Positions 25,183-34,055 of a stretch of DNA of 64,000 nt are shown here, piece after piece. The notes under the pieces are model-generated. The model was not told where the DNA came from, did no database searches, and saw only the letters and a list, made by a program, of their open reading frames with translations. The DNA lies in NCBI RefSeq assembly GCF_002269345.1, contig NZ_CP022889.1:1736001-1800000 (forward strand). The letters are read 5' to 3'. A program made the position numbers and the translations under genes. Within the stretch, counting starts at the first letter, position 1; each line of letters opens with the position of its first letter. This DNA is from Tsuneonella mangrovi (GTDB lineage Bacteria > Pseudomonadota > Alphaproteobacteria > Sphingomonadales > Sphingomonadaceae).

Positions 25183-25663
25183 TCCGCGCGATCTCCGCCT
25201 TGACCAGCCGCTCGACCATCGCCGGCAGGTTCTTGTCGAGCCATTCGGCGAGCATCGGACGCAGCAGGTCGCGGGTCAGCTCTTCGAGCGAGGTTTCGCC
25301 TGAGCGCACGATCTGCGGCGGCCTGCCCGGTTCGGCGAGCATCGCCAGCGCGGCCAGGTTGTCGCGCATCGATCCGCGCACAGCTTCGGTGGTCAGGGGC
25401 GCGTCTTCCGGTTCGTCCGACTCGTCGTGTGCGGAATCCGTCGAGGCCTGCTCGACGAAATCGGCTGCTCCGAGATCGAGGACTTCGTCTTCCCGATCGT
25501 TATCTTCGAGATCGACACCGACTTGCGCAGCATCTGGTACGCCTGCGCTTTCCCGCCGCCGCCGCGCCTCGAGCGCGGCGTTGCGGTTGTCGCGCGCGAT
25601 CACTTTCTTGATCGATTCGAGGATCTCCTCGACCGAAGCTTCACCGTCTTGTCGCATTGGCAT
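25163..25663 (-). CDS. DUF2497 / PopZ-like polar organising protein
   Basis: Protein of 166 residues with the architecture of PopZ-family proteins. An N-terminal amphipathic segment ([18 protein letters not shown]) is followed by an acidic, low-complexity disordered middle ([17 protein letters not shown]...SDEPEDAPL) and a conserved C-terminal helical region ([36 protein letters not shown]). In Caulobacter PopZ forms a polar matrix that anchors ParB-parS; the same role here is inference, but parAB lie 20 kb away. ATG 25663 is chosen (GGGGGCACC upstream). The open frame extends far upstream through tolC and is not coding there. Confidence 0.8.
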   Translation of the reverse strand: MPMRQDGEASVEEILESIKKVIARDNRNAALEARRRRESAGVPDAAQVGVDLEDNDREDEVLDLGAADFVEQASTDSAHDESDEPEDAPLTTEAVRGSMRDNLAALAMLAEPGRPPQIVRSGETSLEELTRDLLRPMLAEWLDKNLPAMVERLVKAEIARIAGKRG

Positions 25664-25706
25664 GGTGCCCCCGGATACCTGCCTGAACCCTATTAACCCG
25701 TTCGAA

Positions 25707-27185
25707 TCACTTGCCCGACGTGTCGGCTTGCGATTCGAGCGCAGGCGGAATCTCCGCTCCGGCGGCCGGGATGTCAACGGTCCGCGTCGATTGCGCGACC
25801 GGATCGGGATCGTGGGCCCAATCGGAGATCTTGTTCTTGACCCGATCGTAGTAGACCGCCGGATCGTAAAGCGGACCGTCGTCGCCCAGCCCAAGGTCGC
25901 GCGCTTCGGCATGGCCCATCGCCGCGAGCAACGAGAACCCGGCGACGTAGGCATTGCGTCGCGCGGTCACCAGCTGCGCACGCGCCTGGACCAGTTCCTG
26001 TTCGGCGTTGAGGATATCGAGGATCGTGCGGTTGCCGACCGAGTTCTCTGCCTTGACCCCTTCGAGGCTGAGCGATGCTGCCTTGATCGACTCTTCGCTG
26101 CTGGCGATGATCGCCTGTGCCGCCTGCCAGCTGGCATAGGCCGAGCGGACTTGCGAGATCACGCTGCGTTCGGCGCCGACTTCCTGCTCGAGCGCTTGCG
26201 ATGCACGGGCCTGTGCCTGGCGTTGTTGTGCAGCTGGCCGCCCGCCCTGGTACAGCGGCAGGCTCAGCTGGACACCGGCCTGCACCGCGGTCGAGACTTG
26301 CGGGAAACTGACGCCCGGCTGGTCGCTCTTCAGCGAGCCGAGATAGTCGTTGTAAGTTCCGCTGGTGAACAGCGAGACCGTCGGCAGTCGACCGGCCCCG
26401 GCCGCCTTGATGTCGTAGCCGGCAGCGCGCGCCTGTTCGCGCGCTGCGACGAGGTCGGGGTTGTCCGAAAGCGCGGTCTTGACCGCTTCATCGACACTGT
26501 CGGGCATGCCCGGTAGCGGCGGTGGCGCTTCAAGGTTGTCGGGAGCCTTGCCGACGACTGCGATATAGTTCTCCCGCGCGGCGATCAGGTTGGACTGGGC
26601 GCTCTCGAGGTCGCTTTGCGCGGAGGAAAGGCGCGACTGCGATTGCGCAACGTCGGTTCGTGTAAGGTCGCCGATTTCGAACCGGTCGGAGGTCGACTTG
26701 AGGTTGACTGTCAAGACCTTGACCTGGTTCTTCGCCAGCGCGACGAGCGCTTCGGTGCGGATAACGTCCATGTATGCCGCAACGACTTGGCTGAACACCG
26801 AGGATTCGGTCCCGCGCAACCCTGCTTCTCCGGCCTGTACGCGGGTTTCGGCCGCCTTGATGCCGTTCTTGACCGCACCACCCGAATAGATCGGCACCGA
26901 GAGATTGAGGCTTCCGTTGAGGCTCCGCTTTGGGGCGATGAAGCTGGTCGAACTCGACTTGACGTATTCGATATACTGTCCGGTGGTTTCCAGCTTGGGG
27001 CGGGCAGACGACTTCTGGATCGGCACGCTTTCGTCGGTCGCGCGCTGTCCGGCGCGGGCACCTTCGAGTGTCGGGTTGGTGCGATAGGCTGCTTCGAGCG
27101 CATCGCGCAGCGTCTCGGCATGGGCCGGTCCGGCAATTACCACCGCTCCGGCGAGCAGCGCCGCTGTCTTGAGGGTATGCTTCAT
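25707..27185 (-). CDS. tolC: TolC family outer-membrane efflux/secretion channel
   Basis: Outer-membrane channel subunit of 492 residues. It has a signal peptide (MKHTLKTAALLAGAVVIAGPAHA), and two OEP repeats with long helices and barrel strands (ETLRDALEAAYRTNPTLEGARAGQ; YDIKAAGAGRLPTVSLFTSG...; QLSLPLYQGGRPAAQQRQAQ). The repeat ends in the classical NRTILDILNAEQELVQARAQLV. It would work with inner-membrane efflux pumps or type I secretion systems located elsewhere. It is two bases downstream of the pcm-like gene on the same strand. Confidence 0.94.
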   Translation of the reverse strand: MKHTLKTAALLAGAVVIAGPAHAETLRDALEAAYRTNPTLEGARAGQRATDESVPIQKSSARPKLETTGQYIEYVKSSSTSFIAPKRSLNGSLNLSVPIYSGGAVKNGIKAAETRVQAGEAGLRGTESSVFSQVVAAYMDVIRTEALVALAKNQVKVLTVNLKSTSDRFEIGDLTRTDVAQSQSRLSSAQSDLESAQSNLIAARENYIAVVGKAPDNLEAPPPLPGMPDSVDEAVKTALSDNPDLVAAREQARAAGYDIKAAGAGRLPTVSLFTSGTYNDYLGSLKSDQPGVSFPQVSTAVQAGVQLSLPLYQGGRPAAQQRQAQARASQALEQEVGAERSVISQVRSAYASWQAAQAIIASSEESIKAASLSLEGVKAENSVGNRTILDILNAEQELVQARAQLVTARRNAYVAGFSLLAAMGHAEARDLGLGDDGPLYDPAVYYDRVKNKISDWAHDPDPVAQSTRTVDIPAAGAEIPPALESQADTSGK

Positions 27186-27187
27186 TG

Positions 27188-27790
27188 TCAGAAGCTCCAG
27201 CCCGCTACCTTGTCGAACTCGGCCAACCGGGGGATGCCGATCTCGGCCAGCGGCAGCAGCGCCACTGTGCCAGCAGCCTTGCGCCCCACCGCGAGCCGGG
27301 AGACGCCGCGGGACATCAGGCCGGTTACGACACGTCCATCGTCCGCCAGCCGCTTGGCCAGCACGTCCGGGAATTCCTCGATCGCCCCGTCGACCAGCAG
27401 CAGAGTGAAGTTGCCGCGCTTGCGCGACGCCGCCACCGCTTCGGCTGGAGAGACAACCTCGACCGAGGCCACCAGCGTCTCGAGCAGTGCGGGCAAGTAC
27501 CCGCTGCCGCCATCGACCACCAGCGCCTTGTCCGAGGCAGCGGGCTTCGCTTCGGCCAGCATCCGCCCGTAGACCAGCGGTGCCGCCAGCATCCGCTCGT
27601 CGCCAAGCGCGATGGCGCGATCGATATATGCCGCCGCCTTGCTGTCGTCGGGGACAAAATCCTCGCGCGGGACAGCAGCCATGCGGGCGATGACCCACGG
27701 TTCGTTGACGCCGCTGGTGCGCAGCTGGCTATCGACCATCGCTTTGCGGGCAATGGCAAAATCGGGGGCAGGGCGGGTTGCAACGGTCAT
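27188..27790 (-). CDS. Protein-L-isoaspartate O-methyltransferase-like protein (degenerate)
   Basis: Protein of 200 residues similar to PCMT across its length: ARKAMVDSQLRTSGVNEPWVIARMAAVPREDFVP matches the N-terminal helix and YIDRAIALGDERML the core. The SAM-binding loop reads VVDGGSGYLPAL in place of the usual EIGTGSGYQ, and the family's downstream motifs are shortened or missing. It may therefore be a diverged or inactive PCMT relative. Such a gene next to tolC is common in alphaproteobacteria. Confidence 0.82.
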   Translation of the reverse strand: MTVATRPAPDFAIARKAMVDSQLRTSGVNEPWVIARMAAVPREDFVPDDSKAAAYIDRAIALGDERMLAAPLVYGRMLAEAKPAASDKALVVDGGSGYLPALLETLVASVEVVSPAEAVAASRKRGNFTLLLVDGAIEEFPDVLAKRLADDGRVVTGLMSRGVSRLAVGRKAAGTVALLPLAEIGIPRLAEFDKVAGWSF

Positions 27791-27940
27791 GCGAAGATTA
27801 CCTGTGTAGCAAGTCTGGTGCGGCCGGGCCGGTTGGATCGCTCTTAGGCATAAAGCCCCTTGCAGGCCAAGCGCTTTGACGGCGTAGCGCGCACGCGCCT
27901 ATCTGCCTGTTGCGATTCGATCAGCAGGAGTTTGGTTTCG

Positions 27941-29467
27941 ATGAGTGACTTGGTGACGATCCGCGAAGACGATCTGATCGAGAGCGTCGCGGATGCGCTG
28001 CAGTATATCTCCTACTACCACCCGATGGACTATATCCGTGCGTTGGGCGAGGCCTACGAAGCGGAGCAAGGCGCGGCGGCGAAGGATGCGATCGCGCAGA
28101 TACTCACCAACAGCCGGATGTGCGCCGAGGGCCATCGCCCGATCTGCCAGGACACCGGGATCGTCAATGTATTCGTGAAGTGGGGTCAGGAATGCCGCCT
28201 CGAATCCGATCGCAGCCTGCAGGAGGTGGTCGATGAAGGCGTGCGCCGCGCCTATGCCGATCCAGATAACACGCTGCGCGCCTCGGTGCTGGCTGATCCG
28301 GCGTTTACCCGCCGCAACACCCGCGACAACACCCCGTCGGTACTGTCGGTTGAAATGGTGCCGGGCAAGACGGTGTCGATCGATGTCGCCGCCAAGGGCG
28401 GCGGCAGCGAAGCCAAGTCCAAGTTCAAGATGATGAACCCGAGCGACAACATCGTCGACTGGGTGCTCGAGATGTTGCCGCAGATGGGAGCGGGCTGGTG
28501 TCCGCCGGGAATGCTGGGCATCGGTATCGGCGGCACGGCGGAACACTGCGTCAAGCTCGCCAAACAATCGCTGATGGACCCGATCGACATGGGCCAGCTG
28601 AAGGCGCGCGGGCCGCAGAATGACATCGAGGCACTGCGGATCGAGATCTTCGACAAGGTCAATGCCCAAGGTGTCGGCGCGCAAGGGCTGGGCGGGCTGG
28701 CAACCGTGCTCGACGTCAAGATCCTCGACTGGCCATGCCATGCCGCGAACAAGCCGGTGGCGATGATCCCCAACTGTGCCGCTACGCGCCACGCGCACTT
28801 CACGCTCGACGGCTCGGGGCCGAGCTTCCTCGAAAAGCCCGATCTGGCCGACTGGCCGCAAGTGGAATGGAAGCCGAGCGCGGAGGCAAAAAGGGTCGAT
28901 CTCGATTCGCTGACTGCCGAGCAAGTGAAGAGCTGGCAGCAGGGCGACCGGCTCTTGCTCAACGGCAAGATGCTCACTGGTCGCGATGCCGCGCACAAAC
29001 GGATCCAGGACATGCTCAGCCGCGGCGAAGAGCTCCCGGTGAGCTTCGAGGGACGCGTTATCTATTACGTCGGTCCGGTCGATCCGGTGCGTGACGAGAT
29101 TGTCGGCCCGGCGGGGCCGACGACAGCCACGCGGATGGACAAGTTCATGCCGATGATGCTCGAGCACGGGCTTCTTGCCTGTGTTGGCAAGGCCGAACGC
29201 GGCCCTGCGGCGACCGAAGTGATCGCCGAGCACGAGAGCGCGTACCTGATGGCGGTTGGCGGTGCGGCCTACCTCGTCTCGCGCGCGATCAAGGAATCGC
29301 GAGTAGTTGCGTTCGAGGACCTTGGCATGGAAGCGATCTACGAATTTACCGTGCAGGATATGCCGGTGACGGTCGCGGTCGACGCTGCGGGGCACAACGT
29401 GCACCAGCTTGCACCGGCGCGATGGAAGGAAAGGATAGCGCGCGAGAACTTGCTGCCGACGGGCTGA
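27941..29467 (+). CDS. Fumarate hydratase, class I (Fe-S dependent)
   Basis: Oxygen-sensitive [4Fe-4S] fumarase of 508 residues of the TCA cycle, reversibly hydrating fumarate to malate. It has the alpha-like domain (GHRPICQDTGIVNVFVKWG, AAKGGGSEAKSKFKMMNP, IGIGGTAEHCVKLAKQ) and the beta-like C-terminal domain (IYYVGPVDPVRDEIVGPAGPTTATRMDKF). ATG 27941 has CAGGAG upstream; a short earlier start in frame lacks a site. Cysteines in ICQDTG, MIPNCAATR and the HC of EHCVK are candidate cluster ligands. A monocistronic arrangement is likely. Confidence 0.95.
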   Translation: MSDLVTIREDDLIESVADALQYISYYHPMDYIRALGEAYEAEQGAAAKDAIAQILTNSRMCAEGHRPICQDTGIVNVFVKWGQECRLESDRSLQEVVDEGVRRAYADPDNTLRASVLADPAFTRRNTRDNTPSVLSVEMVPGKTVSIDVAAKGGGSEAKSKFKMMNPSDNIVDWVLEMLPQMGAGWCPPGMLGIGIGGTAEHCVKLAKQSLMDPIDMGQLKARGPQNDIEALRIEIFDKVNAQGVGAQGLGGLATVLDVKILDWPCHAANKPVAMIPNCAATRHAHFTLDGSGPSFLEKPDLADWPQVEWKPSAEAKRVDLDSLTAEQVKSWQQGDRLLLNGKMLTGRDAAHKRIQDMLSRGEELPVSFEGRVIYYVGPVDPVRDEIVGPAGPTTATRMDKFMPMMLEHGLLACVGKAERGPAATEVIAEHESAYLMAVGGAAYLVSRAIKESRVVAFEDLGMEAIYEFTVQDMPVTVAVDAAGHNVHQLAPARWKERIARENLLPTG

Positions 29468-29556
29468 ATCGGGCCGAAGGCTCTCGACGAAACACCGATT
29501 CGGCTCGACACGGGTGCTGGCCCCGGGAGGCATGCTGGGGCACTAGGGGGGCGATA

Positions 29557-30792
29557 ATGGCCGACGATACGACTCATTTGACGACGGATCCGCCGGTGCG
29601 GGTGCGGTTCCGGACGGTGCTGGCATCGATCGCCGGGCTGTGGGCGTGCTATTTTGTGCTCGCTTCGATCCGCGCCGCGATCGGGCTCGAACTGCAGGAA
29701 GAGCTGCTGTGGCGTCGCGGCCTGGTCACGTTGGCGGGAATCGGCATCACTTTGGTGCTGTGGCTCGCGCTGCGCATGTTCGACCGGCGCAGGCTAGCAG
29801 TCCAGGTGACCGCCGCGCTTATCCTCGCCATGCCGGCATCGGTGCTGATCGCCGAAGTTAACCAACTGGTGTTCGCCGGAGTACAGGAAAAGGTCGAGGA
29901 AGCGATGGCGGCCAAGCGCGGCTTCACCTTGCGCCGCGACAAGGATGGCAACGTGATTATCGAGGCACCCGCGCATATCGGGCAGGATGTCGATGGCCCG
30001 CTGGGTCCGGACTCGGTCGCATCGGGCCGCGTTGTGCTCCCTTCGAAGATGACCGACGACAGCCAGTGGATGCAGGTGCTCGAACTGGCTCTGGGGCGCT
30101 ATTTCCTGCTGTTTGCCTGGGGGGCGCTCTATTTTGCACTGCTCGCGGTAGAGCGCGCGCGGATCGCTGAACGGCGCGAAGCCCGCTTCCGGAGTGCAGC
30201 GAAGGCGGCCGAGCTGCGTTCGCTGCGCTATCAGGTCAATCCGCATTTCCTGTTCAACGCGCTCAACTCGCTGTCGTCACTGGTGATGACCGGCAAGTCC
30301 GAACGTGCCGAAGAGATGATCCAGGAGCTGTCCAACTTCTATCGTCACAGCCTTGCCGATGAAGCGACCGTCGATGTCGAACTGGGCGAGGAGTTCGATC
30401 TCCAGCGACACTACCTGGCGGTCGAGCAGGTGCGATTCCCCAGCCGCCTCAAGGTAGCGGTAGACCTGCCGGGCGCGCTTGAACAAGTGCGCGTGCCGGG
30501 CATGATCCTCCAGCCACTGGTCGAAAATTCGGTCAAGTACGCCGTGGCTCCGGTCAACCGGCCGGTGACCATTTCGCTTGCCGCGAGGGTTGAATACGGC
30601 CGTCTGGTCTTGACCGTCAGCGATGATGGTCCCGGGGTACCGGCGGGCGGCAAGCCAGGGTTCGGGATCGGCCTTGCCAATGTGCGCGACCGGATCGAAG
30701 CCCGCTATGGGTCGGGCGCGGTAATCGAATCGGGCCCTGTCCCCGGGGGATACCGCACCGAGCTGCGGCTCCCGCTGGGGGAGGATGGATAG
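29557..30792 (+). CDS. LytS-type sensor histidine kinase (1)
   Basis: Inner-membrane histidine kinase of 411 residues: four hydrophobic segments in the first 230 residues separated by a periplasmic region, then the His_kinase/HATPase pair. The phosphoacceptor region is LRYQVNPHFLFNALNSLSSLV (His in NPHFLFN), followed by LVENSVKYAV and the G-box GFGIGLANVRDRIEARYG. This is the LytS/AlgZ branch that partners LytTR regulators. The RR follows four bases after the stop. The signal sensed is unknown. Confidence 0.93.
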   Translation: MADDTTHLTTDPPVRVRFRTVLASIAGLWACYFVLASIRAAIGLELQEELLWRRGLVTLAGIGITLVLWLALRMFDRRRLAVQVTAALILAMPASVLIAEVNQLVFAGVQEKVEEAMAAKRGFTLRRDKDGNVIIEAPAHIGQDVDGPLGPDSVASGRVVLPSKMTDDSQWMQVLELALGRYFLLFAWGALYFALLAVERARIAERREARFRSAAKAAELRSLRYQVNPHFLFNALNSLSSLVMTGKSERAEEMIQELSNFYRHSLADEATVDVELGEEFDLQRHYLAVEQVRFPSRLKVAVDLPGALEQVRVPGMILQPLVENSVKYAVAPVNRPVTISLAARVEYGRLVLTVSDDGPGVPAGGKPGFGIGLANVRDRIEARYGSGAVIESGPVPGGYRTELRLPLGEDG

Positions 30793-30796
30793 GCGC

Positions 30797-31540
30797 ATGA
30801 CGGACCGTCCCGAATTGCGCACCCTGATCGTCGATGACGAGCCGCTCGCAGTCGAGCGTATGCAGGTGATCTGCGCCAAGCTCGACGGGCTGAATGTGGT
30901 CGGGACCGCGAGCGACGGGGCGGCCGCGTTGCGGCTGGTCGATGCGCTATCGCCCGATCTTGTGCTGCTCGACATGACGATGCCGGAGGTTGACGGACTT
31001 TCGGTGGCGCGCAAGCTGGCCAAGGGCGCAGCGCGGCCGGCGATAATTTTCGTGACGGCGCACGAGCACTTCGCGGTAGAGGCGTTCGATCTCGATGCGG
31101 TCGATTACGTGCTCAAGCCGGTCACCCCCGCACGGCTCGGTCGGGCGATCGAGCGCGCATTTGCCCGGCATGAATCCACCCGCGAGAGCGCTAGCGAATG
31201 GCTTGACGAATTGTGGGTTCCGCATCGTTCGGAACTGCTGCGTATCGAAGTGGCGCAAGTTGGCCGGATCGATGCCGAACGCGACTATGTGCGCCTACAC
31301 GTGGGCGGTGCCGAAGGCGGTCGCAGCTACCTGCTTCTGCAGACGATCGCCGGGCTCGAAGCGCGCCTCGATCCAGCGCAGTTCATCCGCATCCATCGTT
31401 CCACGATCCTTCGACGCGACCGCATCCGCGGTCTGCGGCACGATGGGCTGGGGGTGTGGTCGGTCGAGCTCGAGGACGGCGAGGCACTGCGCATTGGCCG
31501 GACCTACTTGCCGCAGGTCAAGGCGATGGCCGGGCGCTGA
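30797..31540 (+). CDS. LytTR-family response regulator (1)
   Basis: Response regulator of 247 residues: receiver domain with the acidic pair (IVDDEP), phosphorylatable aspartate in LVLLDMTMP, conserved Thr in FVTAHE and Lys in VLKPV, then a C-terminal LytTR DNA-binding domain (DYVRLHV...FIRIHRSTILRRDRIRGL). It is cognate to the preceding LytS-like kinase (four-base gap). ATG 30797 is preferred; ATG 30785 would overlap the kinase gene. Confidence 0.93.
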   Translation: MTDRPELRTLIVDDEPLAVERMQVICAKLDGLNVVGTASDGAAALRLVDALSPDLVLLDMTMPEVDGLSVARKLAKGAARPAIIFVTAHEHFAVEAFDLDAVDYVLKPVTPARLGRAIERAFARHESTRESASEWLDELWVPHRSELLRIEVAQVGRIDAERDYVRLHVGGAEGGRSYLLLQTIAGLEARLDPAQFIRIHRSTILRRDRIRGLRHDGLGVWSVELEDGEALRIGRTYLPQVKAMAGR

Positions 31541-31587
31541 AGGGCGCGTCTCAATTCTCCAAATTGGCCGCTGCCAGGCATACAAAG

Positions 31588-31622
31588 GGCCCGAACCGGG
31601 GGGACTGGGTCCGGTTCGGGCC
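31588..31622 (-). terminator. Hairpin terminator between the lytTR gene and urcA
   Basis: Perfect 12-base inverted repeat, GGCCCGAACCGG with CCGGTTCGGGCC, and an 11-base loop, in a convergent gap. Read on the minus strand, the hairpin is followed by CTTTGTATG, a short T-tract, so it most likely ends the urcA transcript and may also stop the lytTR transcript. Confidence 0.65.
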
Positions 31623-31639
31623 ATCGGTTGTGCATGGCG

Positions 31640-31667
31640 AACCCGCATGCCCGCGGGCATGCGGGTT
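31640..31667. repeat. 28-bp perfect palindrome at the urcA stop codon
   Basis: Each strand reads identically across 28 bases (two 14-base arms, AACCCGCATGCCCG and its complement). As RNA it would fold as a strong 12-base-pair stem with a four-base loop. The last base is also the first base of the urcA stop codon. It could be a second termination element or a protein-binding site; no T-tract is adjacent on either strand. Confidence 0.7.
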
Positions 31668-31960
31668 CAGCTGTTTGCGGCGTGCGCGCGTTGGGCAGAA
31701 GCGATCTGCAGTTTCGCCGAAGCGACCGCGTTGTCGTAGCACTCGACCTTTGGCGAATGCTGGATCCGCAGAGCGGGCAGTTGCTCCGTAACGTCGCAGA
31801 CTTCGAGCGCGGCCCGGTGGATGCGATGTGCGAGAACATGCTGGCCCTCGGGCGAGGAAATATTGAGATCGGCATACGACACCGCGACCGTCTCGGCGAA
31901 GGCGGGGGAACCGGCCACAAGGCTGCCGGCAACGGCAAGTGCGATAAGGGGGGCTTTCAT
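31667..31960 (-). CDS. UrcA family protein
   Basis: Exported small protein of 97 residues with a signal peptide (ALAVAGSLVAGSPAFA). The UrcA core begins VAVSYADLNISSPEGQHVLAHRIHRAALEVC and ends ECYDNAVASAKLQIASA. Two cysteines (VCDV and VECYD) likely form a disulfide. UrcA proteins are common in sphingomonads and have no firmly known role. It is convergent with the LytTR regulator and has its own terminator structures. Confidence 0.85.
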   Translation of the reverse strand: MKAPLIALAVAGSLVAGSPAFAETVAVSYADLNISSPEGQHVLAHRIHRAALEVCDVTEQLPALRIQHSPKVECYDNAVASAKLQIASAQRAHAANS

Positions 31961-32181
31961 AGGGACTTCCTCTCTTCAATCTTGCGGACTGCTGCGCCGG
32001 ATAGGGGGGTGACGAAGCCTTGCCGCAAGTCTTGGTGTAGGCCGTCGGCCGAATGCCTTCATCAAGGCCTCGACAATGCGCCACGATCTTCCGACCGCCG
32101 CTGCGGCGCAGCGACGGGCAGCAGAATTTCCCGGATGAATGGCGATTGCGGGCCGACGAACGGTGCGGCACAATCGCGTGC
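31961..32181. other. 221-base gap between urcA and a small membrane protein
   Basis: No ORF with coding character is seen here. It should hold the divergent promoters for urcA (minus) and the 32182 gene (plus). AGGGACTTCCTCTC precedes urcA. I see no structured element. Confidence 0.5.
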
Positions 32182-32448
32182 ATGGCGCTGATAGCGATAT
32201 TCCTTCTCGGAATCGGCAATTTCGCGATGCACAAGGCGGTACTCGAAAGCCATCACCCGTTGCTGGGCCGGATGCCGTGGTTCGTGCACATGCTTGGTGG
32301 GCGGGTGACGCTGGCGACCGAATTCCTCGTTTTGCTCGCGGCGATGACGCTGGCGGCGAACGGCTTGCCGTGGTTGGTGTGGGTCTATCTCGCCTATTCG
32401 GCGCTCAATGCATTCGCCGCCTGGCTGATCCTCTCTCGTCGCATCTGA
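32182..32448 (+). CDS. Small integral membrane protein, function unknown
   Basis: Protein of 88 residues with three hydrophobic segments (IAIFLLGIGNFAM, TEFLVLLAAMTLAANGL, WLVWVYLAYSALNAFAAWLIL). The start is ATG 32182 (MALIAIFLL); the longer upstream frame is not convincing. A conserved-looking motif is NFAMHKAVLESHHPLLGRMPWFVHMLGGRV-like, which gives His-rich loop sequence. I cannot name a family. Confidence 0.7.
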   Translation: MALIAIFLLGIGNFAMHKAVLESHHPLLGRMPWFVHMLGGRVTLATEFLVLLAAMTLAANGLPWLVWVYLAYSALNAFAAWLILSRRI

Positions 32449-32504
32449 AGGGCCCGCGCCTTTTCGCTCGACAGTGGCCCACTCGATCTGCTTGGTCCGC
32501 AAGC

Positions 32505-33362
32505 ATGACCGACCGACCGCTGCTGTTCCACATTTCGGATATCCATTTCGGGCTGACGAATGGTTCGGCGCTGGCGTGGGTCACGCAGGAAGTTGCCGCT
32601 CGCAAGCCCGCCGCGGTGATCATCACCGGCGACCTGACGATGCGCGCGCGCCATAGCGAATATGCCGCAGCGCGCGACTGGATCGGGGCGCTCGATGCGC
32701 CGGTTGCGATCGATGTCGGCAATCATGACATGCCCTATTTCAACCCGGTCGAGCGCTTCTTCGATCCTTACCGACGGTTTCATGCGCTCCAGCACGCGGT
32801 GCAGCGGGAGCTGGAGCTGCCCGGGATCGCAGTGGTTCCGCTCAAGACCACCGCTCGGGCGCAGTTTCGGTTCAATTGGTCGAAGGGCTGGGTCACTCGC
32901 GCGGCGCTGGCCGAATGCCTTGCCCGGATCGATGCGCTGCCTGCGGGCACGCAAGTGCTGGTTTCGGCCCATCATCCGCTGGTCGAAGTCGGCACCCACG
33001 GCTCTGCGCTGACCCGCGGCGGCAACCGGGCATTGGCCGAGCTGGCAAAGCGCAAGGTGGCCGCCGTCCTCTCGGGCCATGTCCACGATCCGTTCGACCT
33101 GGTCCAGCAAACTGCCAATGGCCCGGTGCGGATGATCGGTGCGGGCACCTTGTCGCACCGACTGCGTTCGACACCGCAGAGCTTCAACGAGCTTTCCTTC
33201 GACGCTTCGGGGGGCCTGGAGGTCAAGGTGCGCAGCCTGCAGCATGTTCCAGGCGATGCAATGAAGGTTCGCGCTGTGCCTGACGATGCTTCTCCGCCGC
33301 ACGACCCGGATGACCCGGTTGCGCCGATCGGCGCAGTGCCGGGTGAGAGGCGTAAGCTGTGA
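32505..33362 (+). CDS. Metallophosphoesterase (calcineurin-like)
   Basis: Protein of 285 residues with the five calcineurin-like blocks: HISDIHFG (D, H), IITGDLT (GD), GNHD, SAHHPL (H) and GHVH (H), consistent with a two-metal cytoplasmic phosphoesterase. It lacks a signal peptide. The substrate is unknown; the architecture resembles cyclic-nucleotide or phospholipid phosphodiesterase relatives. It starts at ATG 32505, 56 bases after the small membrane protein gene. Confidence 0.92.
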   Translation: MTDRPLLFHISDIHFGLTNGSALAWVTQEVAARKPAAVIITGDLTMRARHSEYAAARDWIGALDAPVAIDVGNHDMPYFNPVERFFDPYRRFHALQHAVQRELELPGIAVVPLKTTARAQFRFNWSKGWVTRAALAECLARIDALPAGTQVLVSAHHPLVEVGTHGSALTRGGNRALAELAKRKVAAVLSGHVHDPFDLVQQTANGPVRMIGAGTLSHRLRSTPQSFNELSFDASGGLEVKVRSLQHVPGDAMKVRAVPDDASPPHDPDDPVAPIGAVPGERRKL

Positions 33363-33390
33363 CGGCAGGCTTCGAGGATAGTCGCTGGAC

Positions 33391-33467
<77 letters not shown>

Positions 33468-33581
33468 AGGCCGGAAGGCGCGCCGCTTAGCATCGCCTCG
33501 GGCGGTGTGCCAGCCCCAATCGCGTATCGTTTTGCGGACATTAGCGATTTGGCAATTCCGATGCCGTAAGCAAATCGTGAC

Positions 33582-33983
33582 ATGAACGCGATGACCGACA
33601 TCCAGGGAAGGCAACGTTTCGATCCGAGCACGATGCGCGGCTCGAATGTGATGAGCGTGCAATGGGCTGCGCTGCAGGATGCCGGCGCTGCTGTCGCTGC
33701 GTTGGCCGGCCTGACCGCCGAGCGGCCGACCGCGCAAGTTCGCAATTTCCCGGCACTCGTGCGCGACCTCGGCGGTTGGCGGCTCGAACTGGCGACACAA
33801 GGTGTTGCCGATCTTGCGGCAGTCATGCAGCCGGGCCTCAAGGCGTTGCTCGCGACGAGCGCGCGCGGCCAGGATCCGACGCCTGCTGCGCTTTGCCTCT
33901 GGCGCGAGTTCCGCGAAGCGCGCGCCGCATTGCTTGCGCTTGCGCCGGATACCGGTGCGATGGGGCCGCTGCGCAAGGCCTGA
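33582..33983 (+). CDS. Conserved hypothetical protein, 133 aa
   Basis: Soluble, alanine-rich helical protein of 133 residues (MNAMTDIQGRQRFDPSTMRG...), with segments such as AQVRNFPALVRDLGGWRLELATQGVADLAAV and LCLWREFREARAALLALAP. No signal peptide or recognisable domain is visible. It lies between tRNA-Arg and mmcB on the plus strand. I do not recognise it, and no function is proposed. Confidence 0.6.
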   Translation: MNAMTDIQGRQRFDPSTMRGSNVMSVQWAALQDAGAAVAALAGLTAERPTAQVRNFPALVRDLGGWRLELATQGVADLAAVMQPGLKALLATSARGQDPTPAALCLWREFREARAALLALAPDTGAMGPLRKA

Positions 33984-34055
33984 TCACCGACGCTGCCGAC
34001 GCGCGGGAAGTCCGTCGCGCTTGACGAAGTTCGCGTTCTGTTCCAATTTCGCCGA

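Noticed and set aside
27899-29533. 544-residue ORF on the minus strand opposite fumarase
   Set aside because: It is an antisense shadow of a well-supported fumarase gene; GC-rich codons make long antisense frames common, and it has no family signature.
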